Assembly: GCA_017654935.2 (NCBI GenBank)
Contig: CM065682.1
Location: forward strand, 82,618,024 to 82,682,023
Direction: 5' to 3'
DNA: 64,000 bases
From: Phymorhynchus buccinoides
Lineage: Eukaryota > Mollusca > Gastropoda > Neogastropoda > Raphitomidae
Shown: positions 45,566 through 57,641 of the stretch, piece by piece
Layout: each line of letters begins with the position of its first letter
Position numbering within the stretch: position 1 is the stretch's first letter
Notes under the pieces: model-generated
What the model was told of the DNA's origin: nothing
Seen by the model: only the letters and a program-made list of their open reading frames with translations
The model's database searches: none
Program-made: the position numbers and the translations under genes

Positions 45566-46229
45566 TTACAATGATGTTATCATTTTATATCTTTCTTTGT
45601 GCGTGTGATTTTTAATAAGGATGATTTTTTTGTCATGAATTGTGTTTTTTGTGTGCCTATTAAGACATAAGTTCTTTTTATGCATTCTCTTTTAACCTTT
45701 GTTGATTTTTTTAAAATCCAAAACTTCGTTTGGTGAAGATCAGTGTATTTTTAAGTGATTAGTTTTAGTTTTGGTGTGATGATGAGTGCTATGACACTTT
45801 GTAGTGTGTGGACATCTTTGTGCCATGGTGTTATCTAAAACAGCGGCTGGTCGTCAGTTATGTCTCCCTCACTTGTTGTCGTGACAACTGTTGGATTATC
45901 AGTCTGTCTGCAGCTCACTCCATTTCACGGATATAACAATAACAATAGTGCTTCTTATTGTGCTGCGTGTTGTGCTTTTAGGGTGTTACATTTTCAAAGA
46001 ATCAAGTATCAAAGTGACGGTACTCGACTGATGTTATCTAAAAGTATGCAAGTCATGCTATGGTATTGGATGCTCCTAGGTCAGTTGTCTTTGAAATTGG
46101 ACTCACGCATTGAAGGGCAAATGTGTTCACTGTATGTTAAAAACTCAGAGGTGTTGGGCAATTCCGCCATTTTCATTTATTTCTGCATTGTGACGTTTGT
46201 TGTGAACGCCTAAAGTTATTGCCATGGTA
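45566..46229. other. Unique AT-rich sequence, nothing recognised
   Basis: It is 3'-UTR-like in composition, and its open frames lack family features. GTGCCATGGTGTTATCTAAA at 45820 faintly resembles the CCATGGCAAC-type TIRs elsewhere. Confidence 0.4.
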
Positions 46230-46975
46230 AACTGTCAACAGAGTGTGTCCTTTGTCAATCATTAACTACCTGTCATTGATTTATGGATTGTATCAGTGTG
46301 TCCTTTGTCAATCATTAACTACCTGTCATTGATTTATGGATTGTATCAATGTGTCCTTTGTCAATCATTAACTAAGGAAGGCAATGAATGAAAACGAGTC
46401 ACTACCCCTCTCTCTGTCTTCTTTGTCATGCTTTTTTTCAAAACACTAATACAGTGTATTCATCATTCATCCAGTGTCCATAGTAATATACAGTGTATTC
46501 ATCATTCATCTAGTGTTCATAGTAATCATATACACTAATACAGTGTATTCATCATTCATCCAGTGTCCATAGTAATATACAGTGTATTCATCATTCATCT
46601 AGTGTTCATAGTAATCATATACACTAATACAGTGTATTCATCATTCATCCAGTGTCCATAGTAATATACAGTGTATTCATCATTCATCTAGTGTTCATAG
46701 TAATCATATACACTAATACAGTGTATTCATCATTCATCCAGTCCATAGTAATATACAGTGTATTCATCATTGTGTTTTGTACTTTTGTTATATCTCAAGG
46801 GGCTTGCTGCTTCGTGGAGGATAGCCTCCCTTCCACCACACAGCGCTACGTGCTTCATGTATTGGTATCATTCTTCCCATCTATATGCTTCATGTATTGG
46901 TATCATTCTTCCCATCTATATGCTTCATGTATTGGCATCATTCTTCCCATCTATATGCTTCATGTATTGGTATGA
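46230..46975. repeat. Three small minisatellites
   Basis: About 54-bp units of GTGTCCTTTGTCAATCATTA (46245-46375); an 80-bp unit with CAGTGTATTCATCATTCATC (46450-46765), about 4 copies; and a 37-bp unit CTTCATGTATTGGTATCATT (46853-46970), 4 copies. Confidence 0.9.
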
Positions 46976-47049
46976 TTCTTTCCTTGCTATTCCAGCTGGT
47001 CTCCCACCAAATAAGATTGGTTCAGTCACAGAGTCAGTTGTAGATCTGA

Positions 47050-48030
47050 CACAATATAGCCTTTGTAATGTAGTGTCTGTCAGTGTTGTCCTTCATTTGG
47101 TGACAGTTGCAGCATAGTGAATGTTTTGTCATGTACAGTGTCTGTCAGTGTTGTTCATTTGGTGACAGTTACAGCATAGTGAATGTTTTGTCATGTAGTG
47201 TCTGTCAGTGTTGTTCTTCATTTGGTGACAGTTACAGCATAGTGAATGTTTTGTCATGTACAGTGTCTGTCAGTGTTGTTCTTCATTTGGTGACAGTTAC
47301 AGCATAGTGAATGTTTTGTCATGTACAGTGTCTGTCAGTGTTGTTCTTCATTTGGTGACAGTTACAGCATAGTGAATGTTTTGTCATGTACAGTGTCTGT
47401 CAGTGTTGTTCTTCATTTGGTGACAGTTGCAGCATAGTGAATGTTTTGTCATGTACAGTGTCTGTCAGTGTTGTCCTTCATTTGGTGACAGTTGCAGCAT
47501 AGTGAATGTTTTGTCATGTACAGTGTCTGTCAGTGTTGTTCTTCATTTGGTGACAGTTGCAGCATAGTGAATGTTTTGTCATGTACAGTGTCTGTCAGTG
47601 TTGTTCTTCATTTGGTGACAGTTACAGCATAGTGAATGTTTTGTCATGTACAGTGTCTGTCAGTGTTGTTCTTCATTTGGTGACAGTTGCAGCATAGTGA
47701 ATGTTTTGTCATGTACAGTGTCTGTCAGTGTTGTTCATTTGGTGACAGTTACAGCATAGTGAATGTTTTGTCATGTAGTGTCTGTCAGTGTTGTTCTTCA
47801 TTTGGTGACAGTTACAGCATAGTGAATGTTTTGTCATGTACAGTGTCTGTCAGTGTTGTCCTTCATTTGGTGACAGTTGCAGCATAGTGAATGTTTTGTC
47901 ATGTACAGTGTCTGTCAGTGTTGTCCTTCATTTGGTGACAGTTGCAGCATAGTGAATGTTTTGTCATGTATTGTCTGTCAGTGTTGTCCTTCATTTGGTG
48001 ACAGTTACAGCATAGTGAATGTTTTGTCAA
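47050..48030. repeat. 63-65-bp minisatellite, 15-16 copies
   Basis: The unit is CAGTGTCTGTCAGTGTTGTT, CTTCATTTGGTGACAGTTGC, AGCATAGTGAATGTTTTGTC, ATGTA. A block of units around 47107-47307 recurs at 47687-47887 (580 bp, 9 units), showing block amplification. Confidence 0.95.
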
Positions 48031-48764
48031 ATAACTGTTAACCCTAGCCTGGCTGAAGACAGAAACAACACAAGTAATTCCACACTTCACCACATGAGCT
48101 GCAGAGCACGCTTTGTGACAGATATAAAGATAACCCCTGCAGCCTCAAGATAATCCCTGCTGCCTGAGGCTTATCAGCCTTAAGATAATCCCTGCTGCCT
48201 GAGGCTGATTAGCCGTATTAGTCTGGCTGTTTCTGGACGTGGCATCAACAAGGCTTGTGGTCAGACTCTGGGGCGCATCATGCACGGTTAGCTTTGATCG
48301 ACACACACCCTTTACTTTTGAAGGCACGCCCCCCGCCGTTTCTATTCTTGTGCTGTTAAAATACTTGTGCTATTTCTATGCTTGTGGAGGGTGAAGTTCG
48401 TGTTTTTTCTTTGGTGAAGTTGATACTCATGTGAGTTATGTCAGCTGTTATACAGTTTTTTAAATGTCCTACCAATGTTGTATTTTGTCTACATGTTGCG
48501 GTATTAATGCAAGAGTTCCTATATCTGTAGATGTTTTTCTTTGGTTCCTCATGGCATCATCATTTAGTGTTTTCTTTCTGTCTGTTCCTGATGGCATCAT
48601 CATTTAGTGTTTTCTTTCTATATGTTCCTCATGCAGCATTCATTGGGGTGGTGTTGGCGTTGTTGGAAGGATTGAGTTTGAACATGGAAAATCATTATAA
48701 ATATAACCAGCTGTATTCTGCGCTGTGGCTCGTGTCTTCATTGACAGTGGTCGAAATACATAGT
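48031..48764. other. Unassigned sequence with two short duplications
   Basis: AGATAATCCCTGCTGCCTGA is repeated at 48150 and 48184; TGGCATCATCATTTAGTGTT at 48551 and 48592. No coding match. Confidence 0.5.
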
Positions 48765-50685
48765 GTTAGTTTCCAATATTTTCCCCATGGCAATGTCATG
48801 CGCGTTTGAGCGACGAACTATATCGAAAGATAACTCTTTTCCGGCTTAGCATGATCGATCGATTTGCTTGCGCTGACGAGCGATCCACCGATGGCGGTAA
48901 TATCGATCGATATTTGTGCCATCGGTGGATATAAAAAATAGAGCTTATAAACGTATTCAAATTGTTTTTTTTAATGATCATCGATGATGATGGCAACTTT
49001 ATTTTTGCACTTTCGTGGCTTGAAAAAATATTTATTTAAAAAATAAAATAAAAATAAAAACCAGCCGAAACGTGTTGTTGGTTAGACTATGCAAACAGCA
49101 ACCGCATGCGATTGTACTGTCGACAGCCAACTTCATTCTAGTGACGTTTTTTGCTACGTTTTCTTGGTTTCACGGGCATGAGATTTTTCAGCCTTTAGGC
49201 TGATTTCAGGCTTTTTGATGACCCCAGAGGTCAGTTATGAGATCAAAAAGAGACCAAATGAGCATGGAAATACCTCTTATAGGTGATTGAACATGAACTA
49301 AATGAGCATGGAAATACCTCTTATAGGTGATTGAACATGAACCAAATGAGCATGGAAATACCTCTTATAGGTGATTGAACATGAACCAAATGAGCATGGA
49401 AATACCTCTTATAGGTGATTGAACATGAACCAAATGAGCATGGAAATACCTCTTATAGGTGATTGAACATGAACCAAATGAGCATGGAAATACCTCTTAT
49501 AGGTGATTGAACATGAACCAAATGAGCATGGAAATACCTCTTATAGGTGATTGAACATGAACCAAATGAGCATGGAAATACCTCTTATAGGTGATTGAAC
49601 ATGAACCAAATGAGCATGGAAATACCTCTTATAGGTGATTGAACATGAACCAAATGAGCATGGAAATACCTCTTATAGGTGATTGAACATGAACCAAATG
49701 AGCATGGAAATACCTCTTATAGGTGATTGAACATGAACCAAATGAGCATGGAAATACCTCTTATAGGTGATTGAACATGAACCAAATGAGCATGGAAATA
49801 CCTCTTATAGGTGATTGAACATGAACCAAATGAGCATGGAAATACCTCTTATAGGTGATTGAAAATGAACCAAATGAGCATGGAAATACCTCTTATAGGT
49901 GATTGAACATGAACCAAATGAGCATGGAAATACCTCTTATAGGTGATTGAACATGAACCAAATGAGCATGGAAATACCTCTTATAGGTGATTGAACATGA
50001 ACCAAATGAGCATGGAAATACCTCTTATAGGTGATTGAAAATGAACCAAATGAGCATGGAAATACCTCTTATAGGTGATTGAACATGAACCAAATGAGCA
50101 TGGAAATACCTCTTATAGGTGATTGAACATGAACCAAATGTATCAATTCCACTTTCAATGCTGTTTTTAAGGCTTTGTTTACCTAAAGGCTTTAGTGTCA
50201 GGGGGCTTCAGCCTTTTTTGGATGCTATTCAGCCTAAATCACAATTTCTCAATCTCAGGCCTAAATTCAGGAATTTCTAACACGCATAAAGCCCATTGCA
50301 TAAATATGGCTGCTGTTGGTATAGTTGGTTGGTACAGCACGTTTCAACTTTTAAAATTTTTTATTTTTTTTTTAAAGCCACGAAAGTGTAAAAATAAAGT
50401 TGTCAAGTTGTCATAATGATCGATGATCATTAAAAAAACAATTAGAATATGTTTATAAGCTCTATTTTTGATATCCACCGATGACGCTAATATCGATCGA
50501 TATTTGCGCAGACGGTGGATCGCTCGGCGCAAGCAAATCGATCGATCATGCTAAGCCGCAAGTGGATATCTTTCGATATAGTTCATCGCTCAAACGCGCA
50601 GAACAGCAACACAGTGACATTGATAGACAATAATATAATTCCTGGAGAATCACTGTGTTGCCACAGGTAAAGAGTGGAAACTAAC
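48765..50685. mobile_element. Long-TIR foldback-like element with minisatellite core
   Basis: Near-complementary arms of about 250-300 bp start at 48799 (TGCGCGTTTGAGCGACGAAC) and end at 50600. They share ATCGATCGATATTTG, the CCACCGATG region and GCACTTTCGTGGCTT/AAGCCACGAAAGTG. A further outer inverted pair, GTTAGTTTCCA (48765) and TGGAAACTAAC (50675-50685), may be a second nested element or true ends. The core (49252-50141) is a 44-bp minisatellite. No transposase is visible. Confidence 0.7.
49252..50141. repeat. 44-bp minisatellite, 20 copies, inside the long-TIR element
   Basis: The unit is AGCATGGAAATACCTCTTAT, AGGTGATTGAACATGAACCA, AATG. Only about three substitutions are seen in the whole array, so it is very homogeneous. 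Confidence 0.97.
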
Positions 50686-50699
50686 AACGTGTGTGTGTC

Positions 50700-51545
50700 A
50701 GTGGGACAGACACACAGAGAGAGAGAGAATGAAAGGTGGAACTTAAGAGTGTGTGTGAGACAGACACACAGAGAGAGAGAGAATGAAAGGTGGAACTTAA
50801 GAGTGTGTGTGAGACAGACACACACACAGAGAGTATGAAAGGTGGAACTTAAGAGTGTGTGTGAGACAGACACAGAGAGAGAGAGTATGAAAGGTGGAAC
50901 TTAAGAGTGTGTGTGAGACAGACACACAGAGAGAGTATGAAAGGTGGAACTTAAGAGTGTGTGTGAGACAGACAGAGAGAGAGAGAGTATGAAAGGTGGA
51001 ACTTAAGAGTGTGTGTGAGACAGACACACACACAGAGAGTATGAAAGATGGAACTTAAGAGTGTGTGTGAGACAGACAGACAGAGAGAGAGAGAGTATGA
51101 AAGGTGGAACTTCAGAGTGTGTGTGAGACAGACAGACAGAGAGAGAGAGAGTATGAAAGGTAGAACTTAAGAGTGTGTGTGAGACAGACAGACAGAGAGA
51201 GAGAGAGTATGAAAGATGGAACTTAAGAGTGTGTGTGAGACAGACACACAGAGAGAGAGAGAGTATGAAAGGTGGAACTTAAGAGTGTGTGTGAGACAGA
51301 CAGACAGAGAGAGAGTATGAAAGGTAGAACTTAAGAGTGTGTGTGAGACAGACAGACAGAGAGAGAGTATGAAAGGTGGAACTTAAGAGTGTGTGTGAGA
51401 CAGACACACAGAGAGAGAGTATGAAAGATGGAACTTAAGAGTGTGTGCCAGACAGACAGACAGAGAGTATGAAGGATGAACCTTAAGAGTGTGTGTCAGA
51501 CAGAGTATGAAAGGTGGACCTTAAGAGTGTGTGTCAGACAGAGAG
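50700..51545. repeat. GAGAGA/GTGTGTG minisatellite, about 15 copies
   Basis: Units of 50-60 bp: GGTGGAACTTAAGAGTGTGT, GTGAGACAGACACACAGAGA, GAGAGAGTATGAAA with variable GA length. Confidence 0.95.
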
Positions 51546-51595
51546 AGCATGGAAAGGTCATTTAAAAGGGGAAACACTCCACGAGTAATGAAACA

Positions 51596-52409
51596 CTAGC
51601 ACAACGCCTAGTACTGGCAATGCACCGTACTGGTAGCGCCACGTACTGGTAGCGCTGAGTACTGGTTTCGCCGGGTCCGCGAAATATTATTATTACTTTT
51701 ATCTCTCTCCCTCCTTCCATCTTCTTCACTCATCCCGTTCTACTACCCCCCGCACCTTACTGAGTACAGCAAATTTGAAGCGATTCGGTTAAGAAAAGGC
51801 GGAGTTATAAGGCCCCATTTCCCGTTGGTGCTGCTCTGTGATGCGCTCTCCCTAGTAACGGTAACGCCAAGTACTGGTAACGCTGAGTACAGCAAATTTG
51901 AAGCGATTCGGTTAAGAAACGGCGGAGTTATAAGGCCCCGTTTCCCGTTGGCGCTGCTCTGAGAGTGACGCGCTCTCCCGATTCTCTTCAAATTTACTGC
52001 CAGGCTTTGCCCGGGCCATAGCAAGCCCGACAGCGAATTTGAAGCGATTTGGTTAAGAAACGGCGGAGTTATTCGTGAAAAGGTGAAGCGGCGTATAGCG
52101 CACGCGTTTCTGAACCAATTCGCTTCCTGTTATGCACACCGATTTGTCACCGTCCCCGGTCATGTTCCTGCCAAATTCGAAGGCAATCGGTCCAGAAACA
52201 CCGGAGATACGGGCGCCGAGAGGCCGGCGGATGCCGAACCACGCAAATGACACGGCTGCCTCGGTTGCTGTTGCCATCGCCCCGTCAGGGCTCATAGCAA
52301 ATTTGAAGCGATTCGGTCAAAAAACGGCGGAGTTATAAGGCCCGTTTTGTGTTTCAGACAGACAGACAGATACACACACACACACGGACACTTGGCTTTT
52401 ACTATATGA
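51596..52409 (-). mobile_element. Helitron-like element, 814 bp
   Basis: Same family as 36764-37512. On the minus strand it runs TCATATAGTAAAAGCCAAGT ... GGCGTTGTGCTAG, inserted between A and T (AAACA|...|TAATG). Internal CAAATTTGAAGCGATTCGGT modules and an (AC)n/(CAGA)n tract are present. No coding capacity. Confidence 0.7.
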
Positions 52410-52788
52410 TAATGATCTTTATTCCTCAAACAGCTTACAAAATATTAAACCAATAATAAACAATAATCCAAGACATAGATGTACCCTTTCAAGGCAAATA
52501 AATGAACTAAAAACTGGGCAAGCCTCAACAATCTTTGTTAATAGTATATATACCCTGATCATTGAGACAACAAATGGAATGCTTTGCTTCTTAGGAATGC
52601 TGTTGGAAGATAGTTTGATTTTTGAAGCCTTGAAGAAAAGGCAATTAAAGAAAAAAAGTTTATTAATTAAATGTTTTGATTTTAAACCATTACTGAGAAA
52701 ACACCCTGTTAAATTCAATAGTCCTTTGACATTTTCAATAACATGATTGATCTGTTTCTCATAATGCATAACTTTGCTTAAAAAAGAA
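52410..52788. other. AT-rich segment, possible minus-strand 3' end
   Basis: On the minus strand GAGGAATAAAGATCATTATC (about 52431-52412) could be the poly(A) site of the testican-like gene or the tail of another non-LTR element. No coding match. Confidence 0.3.
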
Positions 52789-53034
52789 TAGTCAAACCTC
52801 TGTTATAAGACCCTCTGTTGTAAGACCCTCTGTTATAAGACCTTCTCTCATTTAAGACTGATTTTTTTGGAACGGATTAATGTAGCTTGCTATATTTCAT
52901 GCATGAAACTGACCTCTGTTGTAAGACCTCTGTTGTAAGACCTCTGTTATAAGACCCTCTGTTGTAAGACCCCTCCGTTTTAAGACCCATTTTTTCTGAC
53001 TCGTTGGAAGCCTTAACATAGAGGTTTGACTGTA
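52789..53034. mobile_element. MITE with GTCAAACCTCT ends
   Basis: TAGTCAAACCTCTGTTATAA and its inverse AACATAGAGGTTTGACTGTA bound about 245 bp. The left part repeats CCTCTGTTATAAGACC several times. Ends of this type with TA resemble pogo/Tc1-mariner MITEs. Confidence 0.55.
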
Positions 53035-53500
53035 GTGACAACTTCTTATTTTGTAAGAAAACTAAAGGCTGAGACCTACAGTGAATGATGCAACAATAAA
53101 GTTGATTTTGTAAAGTATGTTTCATCTAAAAGTTGATGTTGGATACAGTGTGGTAAATTTAAAGCATATTACTGAAGACAACTACTAAATTTGTCATTAC
53201 AGAAATTTGTTCGTTAAATTGCTTCCAACCATGTCATATTCCTATCCAATATAGCATTTCTCTTATCTCTTACAAAAACATGACATTCTTCAAATAAAAA
53301 ATATTCCTACCACAACACAAATAAACTGACTCCTTTCTGAATTCTGCAAATAAAAAATAATTCCTAGCACAACACAAAAATAACAGACTCCGTGAATTAT
53401 AAATGTTACTTTTCCCTCTATATCTAGATTATTCTTCATCACAGAATCGATAACAATCACAACATCCAGCACACGCCACTCTCCAAAACGATGGAACGCC
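53035..53500. other. AT-rich, no gene found
   Basis: A short duplication, TTCAAATAAAAAATATTCCT / TGCAAATAAAAAATAATTCC, lies at 53290-53365. Nothing else is seen. It may be part of a long testican 3' UTR. Confidence 0.4.
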
Positions 53501-53504
53501 ATCA

Positions 53505-54230
53505 AACATCGGTTTATGTCCACCCAAATAATTAGGTCCTAGCCATCAAACATCGGTTTATGTCCACCCAAATAATTAGGTCCTATCCATCAAACATCGG
53601 TTTATGTCCACCCAAATAATTAGGTCCTAGCCATCAAACATCGGTTTATGTCCACCCAAATAATTAGGTCCTATCCATCAAACATCAGTTTATGTCCACC
53701 CAAATAATTAGGTCCTAGCCATCAAACATCGGTTTATGTCCACCCAAATAATTAGGTCCTAGGTCCTATCCATCAAACATCGGTTTATGTTCCTATGTCC
53801 ACCCAAATATTAGGTCCTTAGGTCCACCCTATCCATCAAAACATGTCCACCCAAATAATTAGGTCCTAGCCATATGGTTTATGTCCACCCAAATAATTAG
53901 GTCCTAGCCATCAAACATCGGTTTATGTCAGGACGGTTTATGTCCACCCAAATAATTAGGTCCTATCCATCAAACATCGGTTTATGTCCACCCAAATAAT
54001 TAGGTCCTATCCATCAAACATCGGTTTATGTCCACCCAAATAATTAGGTCCTATCCATCAAACATCGGTTTATGTCCACCCAAATAATTAGGTCCTAGCC
54101 ATCAAACATCGGTTTATGTCCACCCAAATAATTAGGTCCTACCACATCGGTTTATGTCCACCCAAATAATTAGGTCCTAGCAAATCAAACACAGTTTATG
54201 TCCACCCAAATAAAGGTCCTATCCATGAAT
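53505..54230. repeat. 43-bp minisatellite, about 17 copies
   Basis: The unit is CCATCAAACATCGGTTTATG, TCCACCCAAATAATTAGGTC, CTA. Several truncated or scrambled units occur at 53760-53900. Confidence 0.95.
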
Positions 54231-56905
54231 CTTAACAGGACGTACCGCAAAACCACTGAAACACAAATCCATGAATCGTAACAACGTACAAAATCTGAAG
54301 ACAAAAAATGTAGTAACAAGTCATAACATGACAATTAAACCGTAAACCGTAAGTCTAGCAAAGTGACTGAATAAGAAAACCAGGCATGACTTTGAACAAT
54401 AACGGTCAAGTATCCTAGGAACAAATATTAACTAGCTTTGTTTCCATGGATTCCACACAAACCAAACATGAACTTCAAATTCAGTCCCAGTTTTGCACTT
54501 CTTAATTTTATTTCACCCAATATCTAGAAACCAAAGTCTGAATTGTTTTTCTGCAAAATAACAGATGTTAGGATTGTTCCAGTGATACTTGCGGGAGTTT
54601 ACGTACTACACTATACAGCAACATGGCTGGAAATGGTTCTGTACTTATTAAAAATAGGGGTGGGGTGGGGGGGAGAGAGGAGGAGGGGAAGGGTTAGGGG
54701 TTAGTGTGTAGGGGGGGGGGGGGGGAGAGAAGGAGAGGGGGGGAAGGAGACGTTAGGATTGTTCCAGTGATACTTGCGGGAGTTTACGTACTACACTATA
54801 CAGCAACATAGCTGGAAATGGTTCTGAACAGTTTCACTTTACGTCAAATCGTCCAAAGATGGAAGGTCTAATCCAAAAGTTGTTTACTTTCTACATGAAT
54901 ATAACAATATGTATTTACTGGTAATTCTATACAGTAATGATGTAATCATAACACAATAAGAAAGGCAACAACCAGTACTGAGCAAACACTGCTGAAAACA
55001 TACAGAATACTAACAAATACAACGGGCAATAATATAATAACGATAGCGAACAACAGCCAACCACAACCAAAAGTGTTACAATGAGTATCACAATGTCGTA
55101 CAAAACATAGAAAGGTTCAGTTCAAAAATAGAACAAAATGAAACAATACACATTACGATTCATTCTTGCAGATATTCTTTTCTCCCTCACTCTACGGACA
55201 ACACTTTCTAACGCTGTTGGCCACGGAGTAAATGCAGTCAGATTTCAGCAAAGCCCAGATAAGTACATCAGGCACAGGTAAACCGCTATTTAGCCCAGAT
55301 CAGTACATCAGGCACAGGTAAACCGCTAAGTACATCAGGCACAGGTAAACCGCTATTTAGCCCAGATCAGTACATCAGGCACAGGTAAACCGCTATTTAG
55401 CCCACAGTACATCAGGCACAGGTAAACCGCTATTTAGCCCAGATAAGTACATCAGGCACAGGTAAACCGCTATTTCACAACAAAGAACTCGCCCAGATAC
55501 CATAGAAAAAGACAACTAATATTTGAACACCAACGAAATAAAAAGGTTATCAAGCCAATATAGAGCTTTTCTATGAAGCACAAATTGTATAAAGCAAAGA
55601 CTTCTGGGTACAATTATACATATAAATTATCAAACGAGAAAATGAACAAGAAAGGCTGGATTACAAATTGGTTCATTATAAGAAAAGCATTGACATTACT
55701 AAACAAATAACAAATGTGAATTTATCAGTTAATTTCAGAAAACATTGGGGAAAAAACAGTTATGAATTAGTTTAAATAAACTAAAACAAATAGCGTAGAA
55801 AAAATAATGTAATGTAAATTATAACAAAAATCCAAATAAATATATTTGGGATTTACATAAAGGGGCCTAATCATGAAAGAATTAAGAGGACAAATTATCA
55901 TTTTGATTCCACTGGCATTTTGATTTTTGCCTTGAATATTTCCAAAAGAACATTAGACAAAAAAAGGTTTAACAAAAATATATTCATCAAAAACAGAAAC
56001 ACAGCAAATCTCACTAAACTTCCTGAAAACGGAATCCATGAAACAAGCTCTACTTTTCACGTTGAATCTTCACTAAAGTGAACACCGGCATGTGTGTAGG
56101 GCTGTTAACAACGCTTTACCGTCAATATACACGTCGCTAGTTTTCAGTCTTTCCCTATGGCAACAGTGGTAGGTTAGTAGTACCATTACTACAGTGTCAC
56201 TGCTGCCATGGACAAAGTGTGAAGACTAACAACATGTAAGTCGACTAACCAGAGGCATGGTTTATTGACAACCATCCTATGCCACACACATCCAGTTATC
56301 AACATAATATCAGCAAACTGGGCTTTGTTTCGTCTGACCTAGTGCACATGAATCTGGCCCTTCAGATCTTGTCCTTGCACACAATTCAGTTGAACAGTAT
56401 TCTAGTCTATTCTATTCTATTGTTAGCTTTGGGAGACTCCCTATCTGGCCCTTACACACAATTCAGTTGAACAGTCTATTCTATCCTAGTCTATTCTATT
56501 GTTAGCTTTGGGAGACTCCCTATCTTGTCCTTGCACACAATTCAGTTGAACAGTCTATTCTAGTCTAGTCTATTGTTAGCTTTGGGAGACCCCCTTCAAA
56601 TCTTGTCCTTGCACACAATTCAGTTGAACAGTCTATTCTATCGTTAGCTTTGGGAGACCCCCTTCAGATCTTGTCCTTGCACACAATTCAGTTGAACAGT
56701 CTATCCTATTCTAGTCTATTCTATCGTTAGCTTTGGGAGGCTGGAGCAGACACACTACACTACACAACGCCGTGCAGCACAATACAGCTGCTCAGTACAT
56801 CCTATACTCTGGGTGATGTCAGCAGTTACAGCAGTTGTCATGGCAACAGACAGCCTACAGCAGTGGTGGGGGGGGGGGGGGGGGGGGGGGAACAGCTGAT
56901 GTCAT
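54231..56905 (-). other. Probable 3' UTR and flank of the testican-like gene
   Basis: Some 2.7 kb after the stop (minus sense) without other coding signals. It contains a duplication of ATTGTTCCAGTGATACTTGC (54574, 54759) around G-rich tracts. It also has six copies of AGTACATCAGGCACAGGTAA (55260-55460), five units of TTGTCCTTGCACACAATTCA (56366-56700) and a poly-G run (56867-56890). The transcript end was not identified. Confidence 0.4.
56136..56234. mobile_element. 100-bp foldback MITE
   Basis: GCTAGTTTTCAGTCTTTCCC / TATGGCAACAGTG on the left pairs imperfectly with the inverse of CACTGCTGCCATGGACAAAG / TGTGAAGACTAAC on the right. Its ends resemble the outer inverted repeats at 48765 and 50685. 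Confidence 0.5.
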
Positions 56906-56946
56906 TTACGATTCATTCTGGGGTTGGCCTGTGTAGTCCACTTTGC
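56906..56946 (-). CDS. SPOCK: Testican-like protein, last coding exon
   Basis: Acceptor GTTTCCAG (AG at 56948-56947). The exon begins GC, completing A|GC (Ser) from the exon at 57496, then encodes KVDYTGQPQNES and TAA (56908-56906). The tail is short and lacks the long acidic run of vertebrate testicans. Confidence 0.7.
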
Positions 56947-57244
56947 CTGGAAACAAATAAAACAAGATATGCCTATTAATCCACAGATTTATTTTTTCAA
57001 AGTCTACTAAGTATGAATTAGAAATAACCAAAACCCAAATTTATATAAGAAAATGATATCAGAAAATTCTGGCAGACTAAATTAAATATGACTGGATGTA
57101 GCAAAATATAACCATGAATGGATGTTAAAAAAAATTCAAAAATATGGTATAAGAAATCAGAAAAGAAAAAGATAACAGAAGAAGAAGAGGAAGAACAAGG
57201 AAAATAAGATGCTGCAACAAAAAGACGACGAAGAAGAAAAAAAA

Positions 57245-57495
57245 GCTCACTGCAGGGACTGTGGCCCTTCACCGTGTCCCTAGTATGGACCCCGTGGGGG
57301 TCACACACCAATAATGATAACAATAATAACTCACTGCAATGAGCGCGACCCTTGCTTTTTGTGTCCCTGGAATCTGTGACCCCGTGGGGGTCACACACCA
57401 GTAATAATAATAATAACTCACTACAATGAGCGTGTCCCTGGAATCTGTGACCCTGTGGGGTTCACACACCAGTAATGATAACAATAATAACTCAC
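57245..57495. repeat. Array of the thyroglobulin-exon donor, 3 extra copies
   Basis: Copies of GTGTGACCCCCACAGGGTCA, CAGATTCCAGGGACAC, GCTCATTGCA|GTGAGTTATT (minus sense) at about 90-bp intervals. Each carries the last third of the exon and a GTGAGT donor. Confidence 0.85.
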
Positions 57496-57639
57496 TGCAA
57501 TGAGCGCGTCCCTTGGTTTGTGTCCCTGGAATCTGTGACCCTGTGGGGGTCACACACCAACACGTCTGTCGAGCCAGTCCCCCCTGACACTGCTCCTTGT
57601 GATAGAATCCCTCCTTATCACAGCTGGGGATGTATTGCT
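57496..57639 (-). CDS. SPOCK: Testican-like protein, thyroglobulin type-1 exon
   Basis: Acceptor AATTTCAG (AG at 57641-57640); donor TTGCA|GTGAGT. Entering as G|AG (Glu), it encodes QYIPSCDKEGFYHKEQCQGG, LARQTCWCVTPTGSQIPGTQ, TKGRAHC. This has the full thyroglobulin type-1 signature: C..EG.Y...QC, CWCV, G..I.GT, final Cys. In testicans this domain follows the EF-hand module with the same QYIP.CD..G.Y lead-in. The domain can inhibit cysteine proteases in some relatives (family knowledge). Both splice sites of this exon have been tandemly amplified. Confidence 0.9.
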
Positions 57640-57641
57640 CT

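Noticed and set aside
55150..55170. AGAATGAATCGTAA-like match to the testican stop region
   Set aside because: About 15 bases, too short to call another duplicated exon end with confidence.
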